Shown piece by piece: positions 25,255 through 34,413 of a DNA stretch of 64,000 nt; the first letter of the stretch is position 1, and each line of letters opens with the position of its first letter. Source of the DNA: DASPKM01 sp035628135 (GTDB taxonomy: Bacteria; Bacteroidota; Bacteroidia; Chitinophagales; Chitinophagaceae). Where the stretch lies: NCBI GenBank assembly GCA_035628135.1, contig DASPKM010000008.1:1-64000 (forward strand). Reading direction: 5' to 3'. The translations under genes and the position numbers were made by a program. The notes beneath the pieces are model-generated. The model saw nothing but the letters and a program-made list of their open reading frames with translations, did no database searches and was not told where the DNA came from.

Positions 25255-26636
25255 ACAGTCTTCATCTTCTCTCCATCCCATTCTATTACTTTCTTTTTAA
25301 AATAGCTGTCATTACAAGCCAGGCAGGGCGCAGCTGCGCGAAAACCAAATGCAGCGTCTTCCACCACCGGCTTGCCCGAGCGCATGGCCTCGAAGAAATT
25401 GATGAAGTGATCAACGCTATCGCTGTAACCATCCGGTGCGCGGTATACGATGTCCTTGGCTTGCGTAACGGTCCTTTGTTCTTTTGGATATTGCTGTTCA
25501 TACCTGCTGGCGATTTCCTTTTGCATCGATTCGGGATAGGTTTCAAACGCATCCCATCCGCCGTAGCCGGGAGCCTTGGGCATTTTGCTGTGGCGGATGG
25601 TGAATTCGTTGCCGCTGAAATCGATCACGCCCTCGCTGCCAATGAAACGCGTAAGGCCCCTGTCGCCCTGGCCGCTGATGAAGTTCACGCGCAACATTAC
25701 CTGGAAGGCGGGATGCTGCGCCGTTTGCGGGTAATCCATGATGGCTGTCATTACATCGGGCACGTCCCTTCCATCTTTCCAATAGCTTAATTGTCCTGTC
25801 GCGAATATTTTACGCGGGCCATAGGAATCTGTTACAAAATGCACGCCCGATAGCAGGTGCACGAACAGGTCGCCGGCCACGCCGGTGCCGTAGTCTTTAT
25901 AATTGCGCCACCAGAAAAATCTTTTCGCATCGAATGCATGTTTGGGCGCATCGCCCTGGTATTTATCCCAGGCAATGGTATCGGGCGATGCGTCGGTGGG
26001 CATGGTATATTGCCATGCACCCCTTGCGCTCTGGCGGTCGTAACAGGCTTCTATGCAATTGAGGGCTCCGATCTCGCCCGACTTAAACAGTTCTTTCGCC
26101 TTTGCAAAGGTTACGCTGCTTACACGCTGGCTGCCCACCTGCAATACGGCGCTGGTCTCGCGTTGTATATTAACAACGGGCCAGCCTTCGTTCAACTGGT
26201 GTATCATGGGCTTTTCGCAATACACGGCCTTGCCTTTCTTCATTGCGTCTATTGCAATGCGGTCGTGCCAGTGATCGCTGGTGGCTACGATGACCGCATC
26301 GATGTCTTTGCGGTTGAGCATTTCGCGGTAGTCCTGCGTAACGAAGAGATTATTGCCATACAATTCTTTTGCGCGTTGCAGGCGGCCGGTGTACAGGTCG
26401 CATACGCCGGCCAATTCGATACCCGGCACTTTGAGCATGGTGCGGATGTTGCTGAGTCCCATGATGCCGAACCCGATGCAGCCTACCCGGATAACGTCGT
26501 TGAAGGCTATCTTGCGTTCTGCGAGCAGCATGCGTTGTTCTACGGCTTCTTCGTTGCCTGCCGCTTTCCAGGCGCCTGCTGAACCGAGGATGGCTACGCT
26601 TCCGAATTCTTTCAGGAATTTTCTGCGCGATGACAT
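25251..26636 (-). CDS. Exported Gfo/Idh/MocA-family oxidoreductase
   Basis: This 461-residue protein starts with a twin-arginine-type signal (SSRRKFLKEFGSVAILGSAG), so it is likely to be exported folded with its cofactor. The NAD(P)-binding Rossmann fold is VGCIGFGIMGLSNIRTM, and the family catalytic EKP motif is present as AVYCEKPMIH. The C-terminal sheet domain includes FFWWRNYKDYGTGVAGDLFVHLLSG. In Bacteroidota such secreted members act on sugars, sometimes by NAD-dependent hydrolysis or epimerisation of glycosides. The substrate is unknown, and no sugar genes are adjacent. Confidence 0.93.
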   Translation of the reverse strand: MSSRRKFLKEFGSVAILGSAGAWKAAGNEEAVEQRMLLAERKIAFNDVIRVGCIGFGIMGLSNIRTMLKVPGIELAGVCDLYTGRLQRAKELYGNNLFVTQDYREMLNRKDIDAVIVATSDHWHDRIAIDAMKKGKAVYCEKPMIHQLNEGWPVVNIQRETSAVLQVGSQRVSSVTFAKAKELFKSGEIGALNCIEACYDRQSARGAWQYTMPTDASPDTIAWDKYQGDAPKHAFDAKRFFWWRNYKDYGTGVAGDLFVHLLSGVHFVTDSYGPRKIFATGQLSYWKDGRDVPDVMTAIMDYPQTAQHPAFQVMLRVNFISGQGDRGLTRFIGSEGVIDFSGNEFTIRHSKMPKAPGYGGWDAFETYPESMQKEIASRYEQQYPKEQRTVTQAKDIVYRAPDGYSDSVDHFINFFEAMRSGKPVVEDAAFGFRAAAPCLACNDSYFKKKVIEWDGEKMKTV

Positions 26637-26730
26637 AGGCGATGGTATTGTCAGTGACTAATCGACTGAGGTATTTAAAGAAGGGTGCGCCGATCAGCCC
26701 GTTTTGTAATCAATGTTGTTCAGCTAATTT

Positions 26731-26760
26731 AAAAAAAGAAGCCCTGCGTTGAGCAGGGCT
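26731..26760 (-). terminator. Terminator downstream of ssb
   Basis: The stem AGCCCTGC / GCAGGGCT with a 5-nt loop is followed on the minus strand by TTCTTTTTTT. It lies about 130 nt after the ssb stop and before the oxidoreductase gene. The plus-strand side has a weaker T/A-rich flank. Confidence 0.85.
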
Positions 26761-26892
26761 TTAAAAATTATAGGGATGATTTCCATTGACGCCGATGATG
26801 CAGCAATTTCCCAGGCGTGTACCAAATTTGCCCGCGTTGTTGTGCTTCATTAGTCCGGCGAGAACAGTGATCGCGAACGGTACCTAGGACCG

Positions 26893-27315
26893 TTAAAACG
26901 GCAAATCATCAATGGGTTCGGTCACGTCGCTGGCTGTGGGTATTTCTGTTCTGCGCGCCATGGGTGCTTCATCCATGCCGGAAGACGGCCCGCCTTCGCT
27001 ACGGCCTCCGATGAGTTGTACGCTGGATACTCTAAGGGTTAAAGACGCGCCATTGCGCCCGTCGCTGGTGGTATAGGTGCGAACTTCAGGTGAGCCTTCA
27101 ACATATACTGTTTTACCCTTGACCAGGTATGGTGAAATGCCGGTACGGTCGGTCCAGTAAGCACATTCCACCCAAATGGTCTTGTCCTTTTGGTTACCCT
27201 GGGCATCGCGGAACTTTTCCGTGTGCGCCACATTAAAGTTGATCACAGTTTTGCCGTTCACAGTGTTCACAATGCAATCCTTCCCCAGGTTGCCAATTAC
27301 TTGTAGTTTGATCAT
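26893..27315 (-). CDS. ssb: Single-stranded DNA-binding protein
   Basis: This 140-residue OB-fold protein coats single-stranded DNA in replication, repair and recombination. The N-terminal MIKLQVIGNLGKDC opens the OB fold, WVECAYWTDR and KGKTVYVEGSPEVRTY form the core strands, and the C-terminus ends in the acidic protein-recruiting tip DDLPF. The ATG at 27315 matches the family start; an upstream in-frame ATG adds a non-conserved 16 residues. Bacteroidota often carry more than one ssb, so this may be a paralogue. Confidence 0.96.
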   Translation of the reverse strand: MIKLQVIGNLGKDCIVNTVNGKTVINFNVAHTEKFRDAQGNQKDKTIWVECAYWTDRTGISPYLVKGKTVYVEGSPEVRTYTTSDGRNGASLTLRVSSVQLIGGRSEGGPSSGMDEAPMARRTEIPTASDVTEPIDDLPF

Positions 27316-27648
27316 AGCATGCTCATTTAAGTGAGCTGGCAATATACTGCTTTGTGCATACAAGTTCCGCGGATGTAATCAACTTGTGAACAAATTTTTA
27401 AACGACTGTAATCGGATATATCCGGGTGTTTTCGGAACGGGTCAGGACGCGACCAGATGCCTTAAAATAACCGCTTATTAGCTTCCATATCGGAACGGCA
27501 GAAAACATGCCTGATAGGACAAGCAGGAAGAAAATCGGATAGAAATTTGAACATGAAAAAACGCGCTGGAATCAGATGCCGGCCATCCGAACCAGATAGA
27601 ACAAGCTGAACCGCAAATATAAAAACAAGCGCAGCCGATATGCAATGC
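27316..27648. other. Gene-free interval upstream of ssb
   Basis: These 333 nt separate the ssb start from the stop of the M14 peptidase gene. A TATATTG sequence at about 27335-27343 (minus strand) could be the ssb promoter. No small gene or structured RNA is convincing in the rest. Confidence 0.5.
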
Positions 27649-30222
27649 TTACTCGTCGGTCCGCGCCGAAGCCGCATCGATCACCTTGCCAAAAAACACC
27701 GCATTCAACATCAGCTTGCTGCCACCCAACCAGAACGCACGGAAATTAGGATCGTCCGCAATGGCTATGACCCTTCCGTTACCCGACACACTCACCACCA
27801 CTGCCGCAGAGTTCTTTACGGCATCGTAATTCTCCTTGCTTAGCCATCCGCTTAGCAAAGGTTTGTCCTTGTAATAAAACGGTGTGGCATAAGGGTTCCT
27901 GCTCTTCTCTAAGAACACCCTGTTTGCCTTGAACATGCTTACATAAGGTTGATGATAGCCATACGCCAGCGGATGCGTTAAATCGGCCTCCGCCCTAAAG
28001 ATGGCGCCACTCATTTGCTGCGCGCCATTCCTGAACTCACGCTCCACGTAGTTCACTATGGCCGCAGAGTCGGCCCCACTGCGCACACGCTTCAACCTTA
28101 TACTGCCAATATCATTTTGCGAAGCCCAGGTAATAGCGTCTTCCAGCAACACCAGGTTACCGCCATTCTGCACCCAGGCGCGCAATTTATCCTTGTTGAT
28201 CTCATTGTAGCTGCCCCCCACCATAATGATGGTAGTGTATTTGGACAGGTCCACGCGGTTAAACACTACCGGCTCCAGCAAACTAAGCGGGATGTTCATG
28301 CGCTGATCGAACAAATGCCATACTTCGCCTGCGTCCGTTGCATTTACACCTGGCCCCGCAATCATTGCCACCTGCTGGTTGGTAAGAGGCGCAAATTTAT
28401 TACTGCCGAGGTCGCTGCCCTGCGTGGCAGAACCGGACCGCAATGAATGAACGATCACGGGATATTTCGAAACGGCCTGCTGCATCAATTGATGCAGCCG
28501 TGCGGCGTCCACCGGTTGCGATTGCACCGGTATCATGATCGTTCCATAATTGAACTTCCTGCTGTTTCCATTCACCACCATCGAAAAGGTATTAGTGGCT
28601 ACCCTGGCCTGCAGGTTGTTGTTCAATAGCTCGTTTAGGACCGCGGGCGCATAAAATTCATTCCACTCTAACAGGTATGCATAATCGCTTTTATCAACGC
28701 TTCGCTGTCCATCGGCAATGTCCATCACCGTTGCGCCCTGCAAACCGGGATTAAATGCCGCGGCGGTCAATTCGGCATACGGTAATCCAAATGCAAGCGG
28801 CATTGTCCAGGAAGTGATGTCGTAAAACAAACTGTCTTTGTAATTAAGCGTTTTTTCAAAAATGGCTTTGATCAGCCGGTGCTGGGGCTGGTTGGCAGGC
28901 ACCATATACGCTTTGCCTTTTTCAAATTCAAATCCATCTGCCTTCACATCGGCCCCCAACGCGTGAACGTTTATCTGGTGCCTAAGCAGCATCCTTACAA
29001 ATTCGCCCGTCCTCCCATGGTCATGCTTGTCGCCAAACACGTAAGCCTTCACCGGCGCCGAAGCGGCTTCCGTCATCACACTTTTATAAAAATCCCTTTG
29101 AAAAGCCAGCAATTCCTTACGCAGCGATTTTGCCGCCTCCAACGTTGAAAGCGTAGTGGTAAACTGGTTTTTTATGGTGAATGGAAAACGCAATACGCCA
29201 TTGGCGGTTTGCTGCGCATGCCCTCTCGACGAAGCCTGCTCGAACAAGATACCGATGGCGCCATTCACATCAGGATAGGTGGAACCCTTGCCGTAATAAA
29301 AATCATCATATCCCTCACGCGTATAATACAGCGACCCGATGCGGTCGAGGAATTGCGCATGAAACTTCCCGATCTTGTCCGTCAGTTCCTGGTTCTTTTC
29401 AGGCGTCAGCGGGTTTACCCGCGATGGAACGCCCGGTTGAAAAAAGAAGGTAGCGCCCGATCCCATTTCATGATGGTCTGTAAGGATATTCGGCTTCCAT
29501 TCGTGGTATTTCTTCAGCCGGTTGCGGCTCTCTACGTGTACCGCCGGCAACCAATCGCGGTTAAGATCGAACCAGTAATGATTGAAGCGTCCACCAGGCC
29601 ATACTTCATTAAACTCGCGGCTGTTAGGGTCCGTTACCAGGTTTTTGCCTTTGTGCTGGTTAACCCATGTTGCAAAACGGTTAAGCCCATCGGGGTTAAA
29701 AGACGGGTCGAATAATATTACCACGTTATCGAGCAATTCATCTATCTGGCGGCCACGTCCCGCTGCAAGGTAATAAGCGCTTACCAACGAAGCATTGGCG
29801 CCGCTGGCCTCGTTGCCATGAATGGAATGGCCGATCCATACCACGGCCGGCATATTGTCCACATTCAACGATGCCGAAGCGCCGGGATCACTTAGCTGCA
29901 GGTGTTGCTGCCGGATTTGTTCGAGGTTCTGATGGTTTTTTGGTGAAGTGATGATGAGCATGACCTGGGGCCTGCCTTCATACGTAAAGCCCATGTTTTC
30001 CAGCTTCACACGGTCCGGCGCGGCAGTGGCAATGGCCTTCATATAGTTTACCAGCCGGTCGTGCGTCACATGCCATTCGCCCACTTCGTGGTAAATAACA
30101 TCCTTTGGCTTCGGAATGGCAGGGTTGTAGGTGATGCTGTCCGGCAGGTAATAAGAAAGGTCCTGGGCCAGCGATGCTCCTCCAATGAAAACGGCAAAAA
30201 AGCTCAGAAGTATTTTTCTCAT
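27649..30222 (-). CDS. Secreted M14-family zinc carboxypeptidase, large form
   Basis: This 857-residue protein has a signal peptide (ILLSFFAVFIGGASLAQ). The M14 peptidase domain occupies about 40-350, with zinc ligands in HSIHGNEASGANAS (HxxE) and the third His in LTDHHEMGSGATFFFQPG. The long C-terminal part contains a glutamine amidotransferase-like Rossmann segment (YTTIIMVGGSYNEINKDKL, LVLLEDAITWASQ) and ends in a beta domain. This domain set is typical of large Bacteroidota M14 enzymes that act in the periplasm or outside the cell on peptides. No C-terminal T9SS sorting motif is evident. It is divergent from mnmA. Confidence 0.92.
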   Translation of the reverse strand: MRKILLSFFAVFIGGASLAQDLSYYLPDSITYNPAIPKPKDVIYHEVGEWHVTHDRLVNYMKAIATAAPDRVKLENMGFTYEGRPQVMLIITSPKNHQNLEQIRQQHLQLSDPGASASLNVDNMPAVVWIGHSIHGNEASGANASLVSAYYLAAGRGRQIDELLDNVVILFDPSFNPDGLNRFATWVNQHKGKNLVTDPNSREFNEVWPGGRFNHYWFDLNRDWLPAVHVESRNRLKKYHEWKPNILTDHHEMGSGATFFFQPGVPSRVNPLTPEKNQELTDKIGKFHAQFLDRIGSLYYTREGYDDFYYGKGSTYPDVNGAIGILFEQASSRGHAQQTANGVLRFPFTIKNQFTTTLSTLEAAKSLRKELLAFQRDFYKSVMTEAASAPVKAYVFGDKHDHGRTGEFVRMLLRHQINVHALGADVKADGFEFEKGKAYMVPANQPQHRLIKAIFEKTLNYKDSLFYDITSWTMPLAFGLPYAELTAAAFNPGLQGATVMDIADGQRSVDKSDYAYLLEWNEFYAPAVLNELLNNNLQARVATNTFSMVVNGNSRKFNYGTIMIPVQSQPVDAARLHQLMQQAVSKYPVIVHSLRSGSATQGSDLGSNKFAPLTNQQVAMIAGPGVNATDAGEVWHLFDQRMNIPLSLLEPVVFNRVDLSKYTTIIMVGGSYNEINKDKLRAWVQNGGNLVLLEDAITWASQNDIGSIRLKRVRSGADSAAIVNYVEREFRNGAQQMSGAIFRAEADLTHPLAYGYHQPYVSMFKANRVFLEKSRNPYATPFYYKDKPLLSGWLSKENYDAVKNSAAVVVSVSGNGRVIAIADDPNFRAFWLGGSKLMLNAVFFGKVIDAASARTDE

Positions 30223-30397
30223 ATCGATAGTTAGTTTGTGAAGGCACCGAAGATAATATAGAATGATTTATAATCAGTAGGACCCTGCTGCACATAATCG
30301 TTTTTAATGATTATGATTGGGGCCTCAGTGCTTTCCCACTGCAGGCTCACTCGAATAACCAGCTGTTAATCTTCTCTGATACCCCGCTCAGTCTTCT

Positions 30398-30405
30398 TAT
30401 ATTTG
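30398..30405 (+). promoter_or_regulatory. TATATTTG promoter box for mnmA
   Basis: TATATTTG matches TAnnTTTG exactly. TCTG at 30375-30378 gives an imperfect -33 with 19-nt spacing. The leader to the ATG at 30425 is short. Confidence 0.65.
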
Positions 30406-30424
30406 CAGCTTAATTTCATTTGAA

Positions 30425-31537
30425 ATGAGCCGTAAAGGAAAAGTTTTGGTGGCCATGAGCGGCGGTATAGACAGTACCGTTACTGCCCTCATGCTCAACG
30501 ATCAAGGCTATGAGGTGGTGGGCATTACCATGAAAACCTGGGACTATGCAACCAGCGGCAGCAGCAAAAAAGAGACCGGCTGCTGCAACCTGGATAGTTT
30601 CAACGATGCCCGCATGGCGGCCGTGCAGCATGGCTTCCCGCATTTTGTGCTGGACATCCGCGAAGAGTTCGGCGATTTCGTAATTGAAAATTTCGTGGAC
30701 GAATACATGGCGGGCCGCACGCCCAACCCCTGCGTAATGTGCAATACGCACATCAAATGGAGGGCCTTGCTGAAAAGGGCAGACGCACTGGATTGTGAGT
30801 TCATCGCCACCGGCCATTATGCAAATATTCACCAACATGCCAACGGCCGCCATTACATCAGCCGCGGCATAGATGAATTGAAAGACCAAAGCTATGTACT
30901 TTGGGGACTGCAGCAAGACCTGCTGGGCAGGACCTTATTGCCCCTTGGCACTTACCGCAAGCCCCAGATCCGCCAGATGGCATTGGACTACGGCTATCCC
31001 GAACTGGCCAAAAAAAGCGAGAGCTACGAGATATGTTTCGTTCCCAATAACGATTACCGCAACTTTCTCAAAAAGAAAGTAGACAAGCTGGAAGAGAAAG
31101 TAAGCGGCGGCTTTTTTGTGGACAAGCATGGCAAAATACTGGGCCCTCATAAAGGTTATCCATTTTATACCATCGGGCAACGCAAGGGGCTCGACATCGC
31201 ACTCGGTAAACCGGCCTATGTAACGGCCATTTTGCCCGATACCAATACGGTAGTGCTGGGCGATGAATCGGACCTGGAGCAAAATGAAATGCTGGTGGGG
31301 CGCATTAACTGGATGAAATACGAAGGCGTTACACCCGGGTTTGAAGCCATTACCAAGATCAGGTATAAAGACAAAGGAAGCCTAAGCAACCTGTACCCCG
31401 GGGCCGATGGCGTAAGGGTGCGTTTTTATGAAAATGCCAAAAGCATCGCCCCCGGCCAAAGCGCGGTGTTTTATGAAGGAGACGACGTAATAGGCGGGGG
31501 AATTATCCAGCGTGGAAGCCTTGTGCACGCCGGGTAA
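30425..31537 (+). CDS. mnmA: tRNA-specific 2-thiouridylase MnmA
   Basis: This 370-residue enzyme makes s2U34 in tRNA-Lys, -Glu and -Gln. It has the PP-loop ATP-binding motif AMSGGIDSTVTALML, the first catalytic Cys in PNPCVMCNTHIKW, and the second in SYEICFVPN. The central FYTIGQRKGLDIALGKPAYV segment and C-terminal beta-barrel are conserved. The disulfide-forming cysteines are both present, so it should be active. It stands alone with a consensus promoter upstream. Confidence 0.97.
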   Translation: MSRKGKVLVAMSGGIDSTVTALMLNDQGYEVVGITMKTWDYATSGSSKKETGCCNLDSFNDARMAAVQHGFPHFVLDIREEFGDFVIENFVDEYMAGRTPNPCVMCNTHIKWRALLKRADALDCEFIATGHYANIHQHANGRHYISRGIDELKDQSYVLWGLQQDLLGRTLLPLGTYRKPQIRQMALDYGYPELAKKSESYEICFVPNNDYRNFLKKKVDKLEEKVSGGFFVDKHGKILGPHKGYPFYTIGQRKGLDIALGKPAYVTAILPDTNTVVLGDESDLEQNEMLVGRINWMKYEGVTPGFEAITKIRYKDKGSLSNLYPGADGVRVRFYENAKSIAPGQSAVFYEGDDVIGGGIIQRGSLVHAG

Positions 31538-31645
31538 TCACCAACGTATTGATTATAAGCGCAGATAAATTATTCCAAAGGACTCCTTTGCAGACAGTTG
31601 CCGACAATATTCGTCGCGGAAAAGCGTTATTTTACATTAATTTCT

Positions 31646-32389
31646 ATGAAGAAAATATTTACCCGGCTTACGCTCCTGACTGCCATCGCATTCGTATTCA
31701 GCCATTGTAAAAAAACGGCACAGTTCAATTCTGAACCGTTGGAAGATTATCTCCAGTTGCAGGTGGGTAAATACATCATTTACCGGCTGGATTCCATGAA
31801 GTTCGTGAACCTGGATACCGTTAAGGCAAGCTACCAGGCCAAAGACGAAATAGACGCTGCCATTACCGATAACCTCGGCAGGCCGAGCTGGCGCGTGGTA
31901 CGCTATCTCCGCGATGTGGCAGGCACCCAGCCCTGGATGGAAGACCTTACTTATTACATCACTCCCACTAACGAAAGCCTGGAAGTGATCGAAAATAATT
32001 TCCGTTACCTCAAACTCAAGCTTCCCATCAACGAAGGGTTCAACTGGAAAGGCAACACTTACATCAGCCTTTATTCCAGCGATCCCGACTGGGACTATCG
32101 TTTCCTGGATGATTGGGATTACATGTATGAAAGCCTGGGCGAGGATTTTACAACGCTCATGGGCTCAGTTCCCAATACCATTACCGTAAACCAGCGCGAT
32201 GAAGTGCTCGGCTTCCCCAATGACCCGCAGGGTTACAGCGAGCGCAATTTCGCATACGAAGTGTATGGCAAAGGCATAGGGCTCATCTACAAAGAATTCC
32301 TGCATTCCCAATACCAGCCGGTGAGCGGCGGCAACCCTGCATACCGCCAGGGTTTTGGTATTAAATTGAATATGCTGTCGCACAATTAA
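31646..32389 (+). CDS. Lipoprotein of unknown function
   Basis: This 247-residue protein has a signal peptide ending in a lipobox-like FVFSHC (Cys at about 20). The mature part starts KKTAQFNSEPLEDYLQLQVGKYIIYRLDSM and alternates beta strands with acidic turns. It contains a WDYRFLDDWDYMYESLGEDF segment rich in Asp, Trp and Tyr. I do not recognise a family, although similar DxxY-rich lipoproteins occur in other Bacteroidota. The following subtilase gene lies 59 nt downstream on the same strand, so the two may be cotranscribed. Confidence 0.75.
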   Translation: MKKIFTRLTLLTAIAFVFSHCKKTAQFNSEPLEDYLQLQVGKYIIYRLDSMKFVNLDTVKASYQAKDEIDAAITDNLGRPSWRVVRYLRDVAGTQPWMEDLTYYITPTNESLEVIENNFRYLKLKLPINEGFNWKGNTYISLYSSDPDWDYRFLDDWDYMYESLGEDFTTLMGSVPNTITVNQRDEVLGFPNDPQGYSERNFAYEVYGKGIGLIYKEFLHSQYQPVSGGNPAYRQGFGIKLNMLSHN

Positions 32390-32448
32390 CAAGGTATCGG
32401 GATATGCATAGCGGCTTCGCCTGTGCCTTATTATCATTATTTTTAGGT

Positions 32449-34413
32449 ATGATTAAATATTCTACGCTTGCCTTACTGGTAACCTTATCATTTCTATCTG
32501 CTACTGCGCAGCATTCCCGGCAAATTGTTGTATTCAAGGATAAGAAGGGCACCCAGTCCACACTGGCCAATCCTTCCGCATATCTTTCCGCAAAAGCCAT
32601 TGCACGCAGGACAAGCCAGGGCATAGCGGTCGATTCAACAGATCTCCCTATTTCACGCGACTACCTGGACAGCATAGCCGCAGTTCCGGGCGTGATCATT
32701 CTCAACAAATCCAAATGGCTGAACCAGGTGTTGGTGCGCATTACCGACCCCAATGCCATTACCAGGATCAATTCATTCCCATTTGTAAAATCAACCAGCG
32801 GCATTGCGCCCCGCGTAAGGCCGGGTTACATTTCAAAAAATATTATTGAAGAAGCGGAGCTTCCTGTTGACAACGCACGTCCATACGGAACTGCGGGCGT
32901 TGACCTGGATTATGGCGGCACGGTGAACCAGATACGCATTCACAAAGGTGAGTACCTGCACAATCTGGGCTTTACGGGCCAAACCATTACCATGGCGATA
33001 CTCGACGCGGGATTTTTGAATTACAAAACCAATCCTGCATTGGACAGTGTCCGCTTGCAGGGACGCATACTGGGCGAGTGGGATTATGTTGCCAATCACG
33101 CCAGCGTAAATGAAGACAACAATCATGGCGCGAATTGTTTTTCCATCATTGCATCCAACAGGCCGGGCATTATCGTGGGTTCCGCGCCGCATGCGCGGTT
33201 TTGGTTGTTGCGCACCGAGGACGTTTTTTCCGAGTATCCCATCGAAGAGCAAAACTGGGCCGTTGGCGCCGAGTTTGCAGACAGTGCGGGCGTAGACATG
33301 ATCTCTTCTTCGCTGGGTTATTCTGATTTCGATGATCCTGCTTTTGATTATTCGCACGCCGAGCGCGATGGCAATACCTCCATTGTTACGAGGGCCGCTG
33401 ACCTTGCGGCCAGGAAAGGCATTATTGTTATGAACAGCGCCGGCAATTCGGGTGCAAGCGCAAGCGACCTTCGATACGTGAATTGCCCTGCCGATGGAGA
33501 CAGTGTATGCACTGTAGGCGCGGTAGACGTGAATGGCAATATTGCCAATTTTTCCAGTTGGGGACCGAACGGAGCGGGAAAATTAAAACCGAACATCGTT
33601 TCTGTTGGCGCAGGCACCGTATATGCTTCTACCGCGGGCAACCCGGTGGCGGGTAATGGCACTTCGTATTCCAATCCCAATGTAGCAGGACTGATCGCTT
33701 GTTTCTGGCAAGCCTTTCCGGAATTGAACAATATGCAGGTGATAGACGCGGTGCAAAAAAGCTCGCACCGGTATCTTACGCCAGATGCAAGATATGGTTA
33801 TGGTATTCCTGATTTCAGGAAGGCATTTATCACCGTGCTGCAGCAAAGGGCTTCCGTAGTTGCCAATTTGCAAGCCAACAATTGTGCGGCCTCTATTTCG
33901 TGGCAGAGTAAAGACAACAATACAATGCAATACAGGTTGCAGCGCAGGTTGTCTACAGATACGGGTTTTATCACCATTCATACCGTTACCGGCAGCGGCG
34001 TAGATTTTCAAACCAGGAACTACCTGTATGTAGATAACCTGAAAGATATTTTGGGCAATGTGCAGTACCGGGTGCAACAGGTGGTGACTGCCGATACTAC
34101 TGTCGTGCTGGGCACAAGTGCTGTAACTGTTGTGGACGTATGTACTTCATCCATGACACCGGTGATAACTGTATCTCCCAATCCTGTGCGTGGAAACATA
34201 CTTAGGATCAGCATTTCATCCGGCATATCCTTACCGCAGACAGAAATAGTAGTTGTAAATATGAGAGGGCAGATAGTGAAGCGCATCCGAAAGGCTTTGC
34301 CGCAGGGAATTTCGGTGCAGGAAGTCGGACTGGCCAATCTTGCCGCAGGCATGTATGTAGTAAAAATATATAGCGGAAGCGAAGAAATATTTACCACGAA
34401 GATCATCAAGTAA
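32449..34413 (+). CDS. Secreted subtilisin-family serine protease with T9SS sorting domain
   Basis: This 654-residue protein has a signal peptide (LALLVTLSFLSATAQ) and an inhibitor-like propeptide (about 20-150). The S8 catalytic domain has Asp in MAILDAGF, His in NNHGANCFSIIAS and Ser in GNGTSYSNPNVAG. The C-terminus ends with a beta domain opening SPNPVRGNILRISIS and closing AAGMYVVKIYSGSEEIFTTKIIK, the type A sorting signal that directs export through the type IX system. It should therefore be surface-bound or secreted. Its last 8 nt overlap the 3' end of the convergent methyltransferase gene. Confidence 0.94.
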   Translation: MIKYSTLALLVTLSFLSATAQHSRQIVVFKDKKGTQSTLANPSAYLSAKAIARRTSQGIAVDSTDLPISRDYLDSIAAVPGVIILNKSKWLNQVLVRITDPNAITRINSFPFVKSTSGIAPRVRPGYISKNIIEEAELPVDNARPYGTAGVDLDYGGTVNQIRIHKGEYLHNLGFTGQTITMAILDAGFLNYKTNPALDSVRLQGRILGEWDYVANHASVNEDNNHGANCFSIIASNRPGIIVGSAPHARFWLLRTEDVFSEYPIEEQNWAVGAEFADSAGVDMISSSLGYSDFDDPAFDYSHAERDGNTSIVTRAADLAARKGIIVMNSAGNSGASASDLRYVNCPADGDSVCTVGAVDVNGNIANFSSWGPNGAGKLKPNIVSVGAGTVYASTAGNPVAGNGTSYSNPNVAGLIACFWQAFPELNNMQVIDAVQKSSHRYLTPDARYGYGIPDFRKAFITVLQQRASVVANLQANNCAASISWQSKDNNTMQYRLQRRLSTDTGFITIHTVTGSGVDFQTRNYLYVDNLKDILGNVQYRVQQVVTADTTVVLGTSAVTVVDVCTSSMTPVITVSPNPVRGNILRISISSGISLPQTEIVVVNMRGQIVKRIRKALPQGISVQEVGLANLAAGMYVVKIYSGSEEIFTTKIIK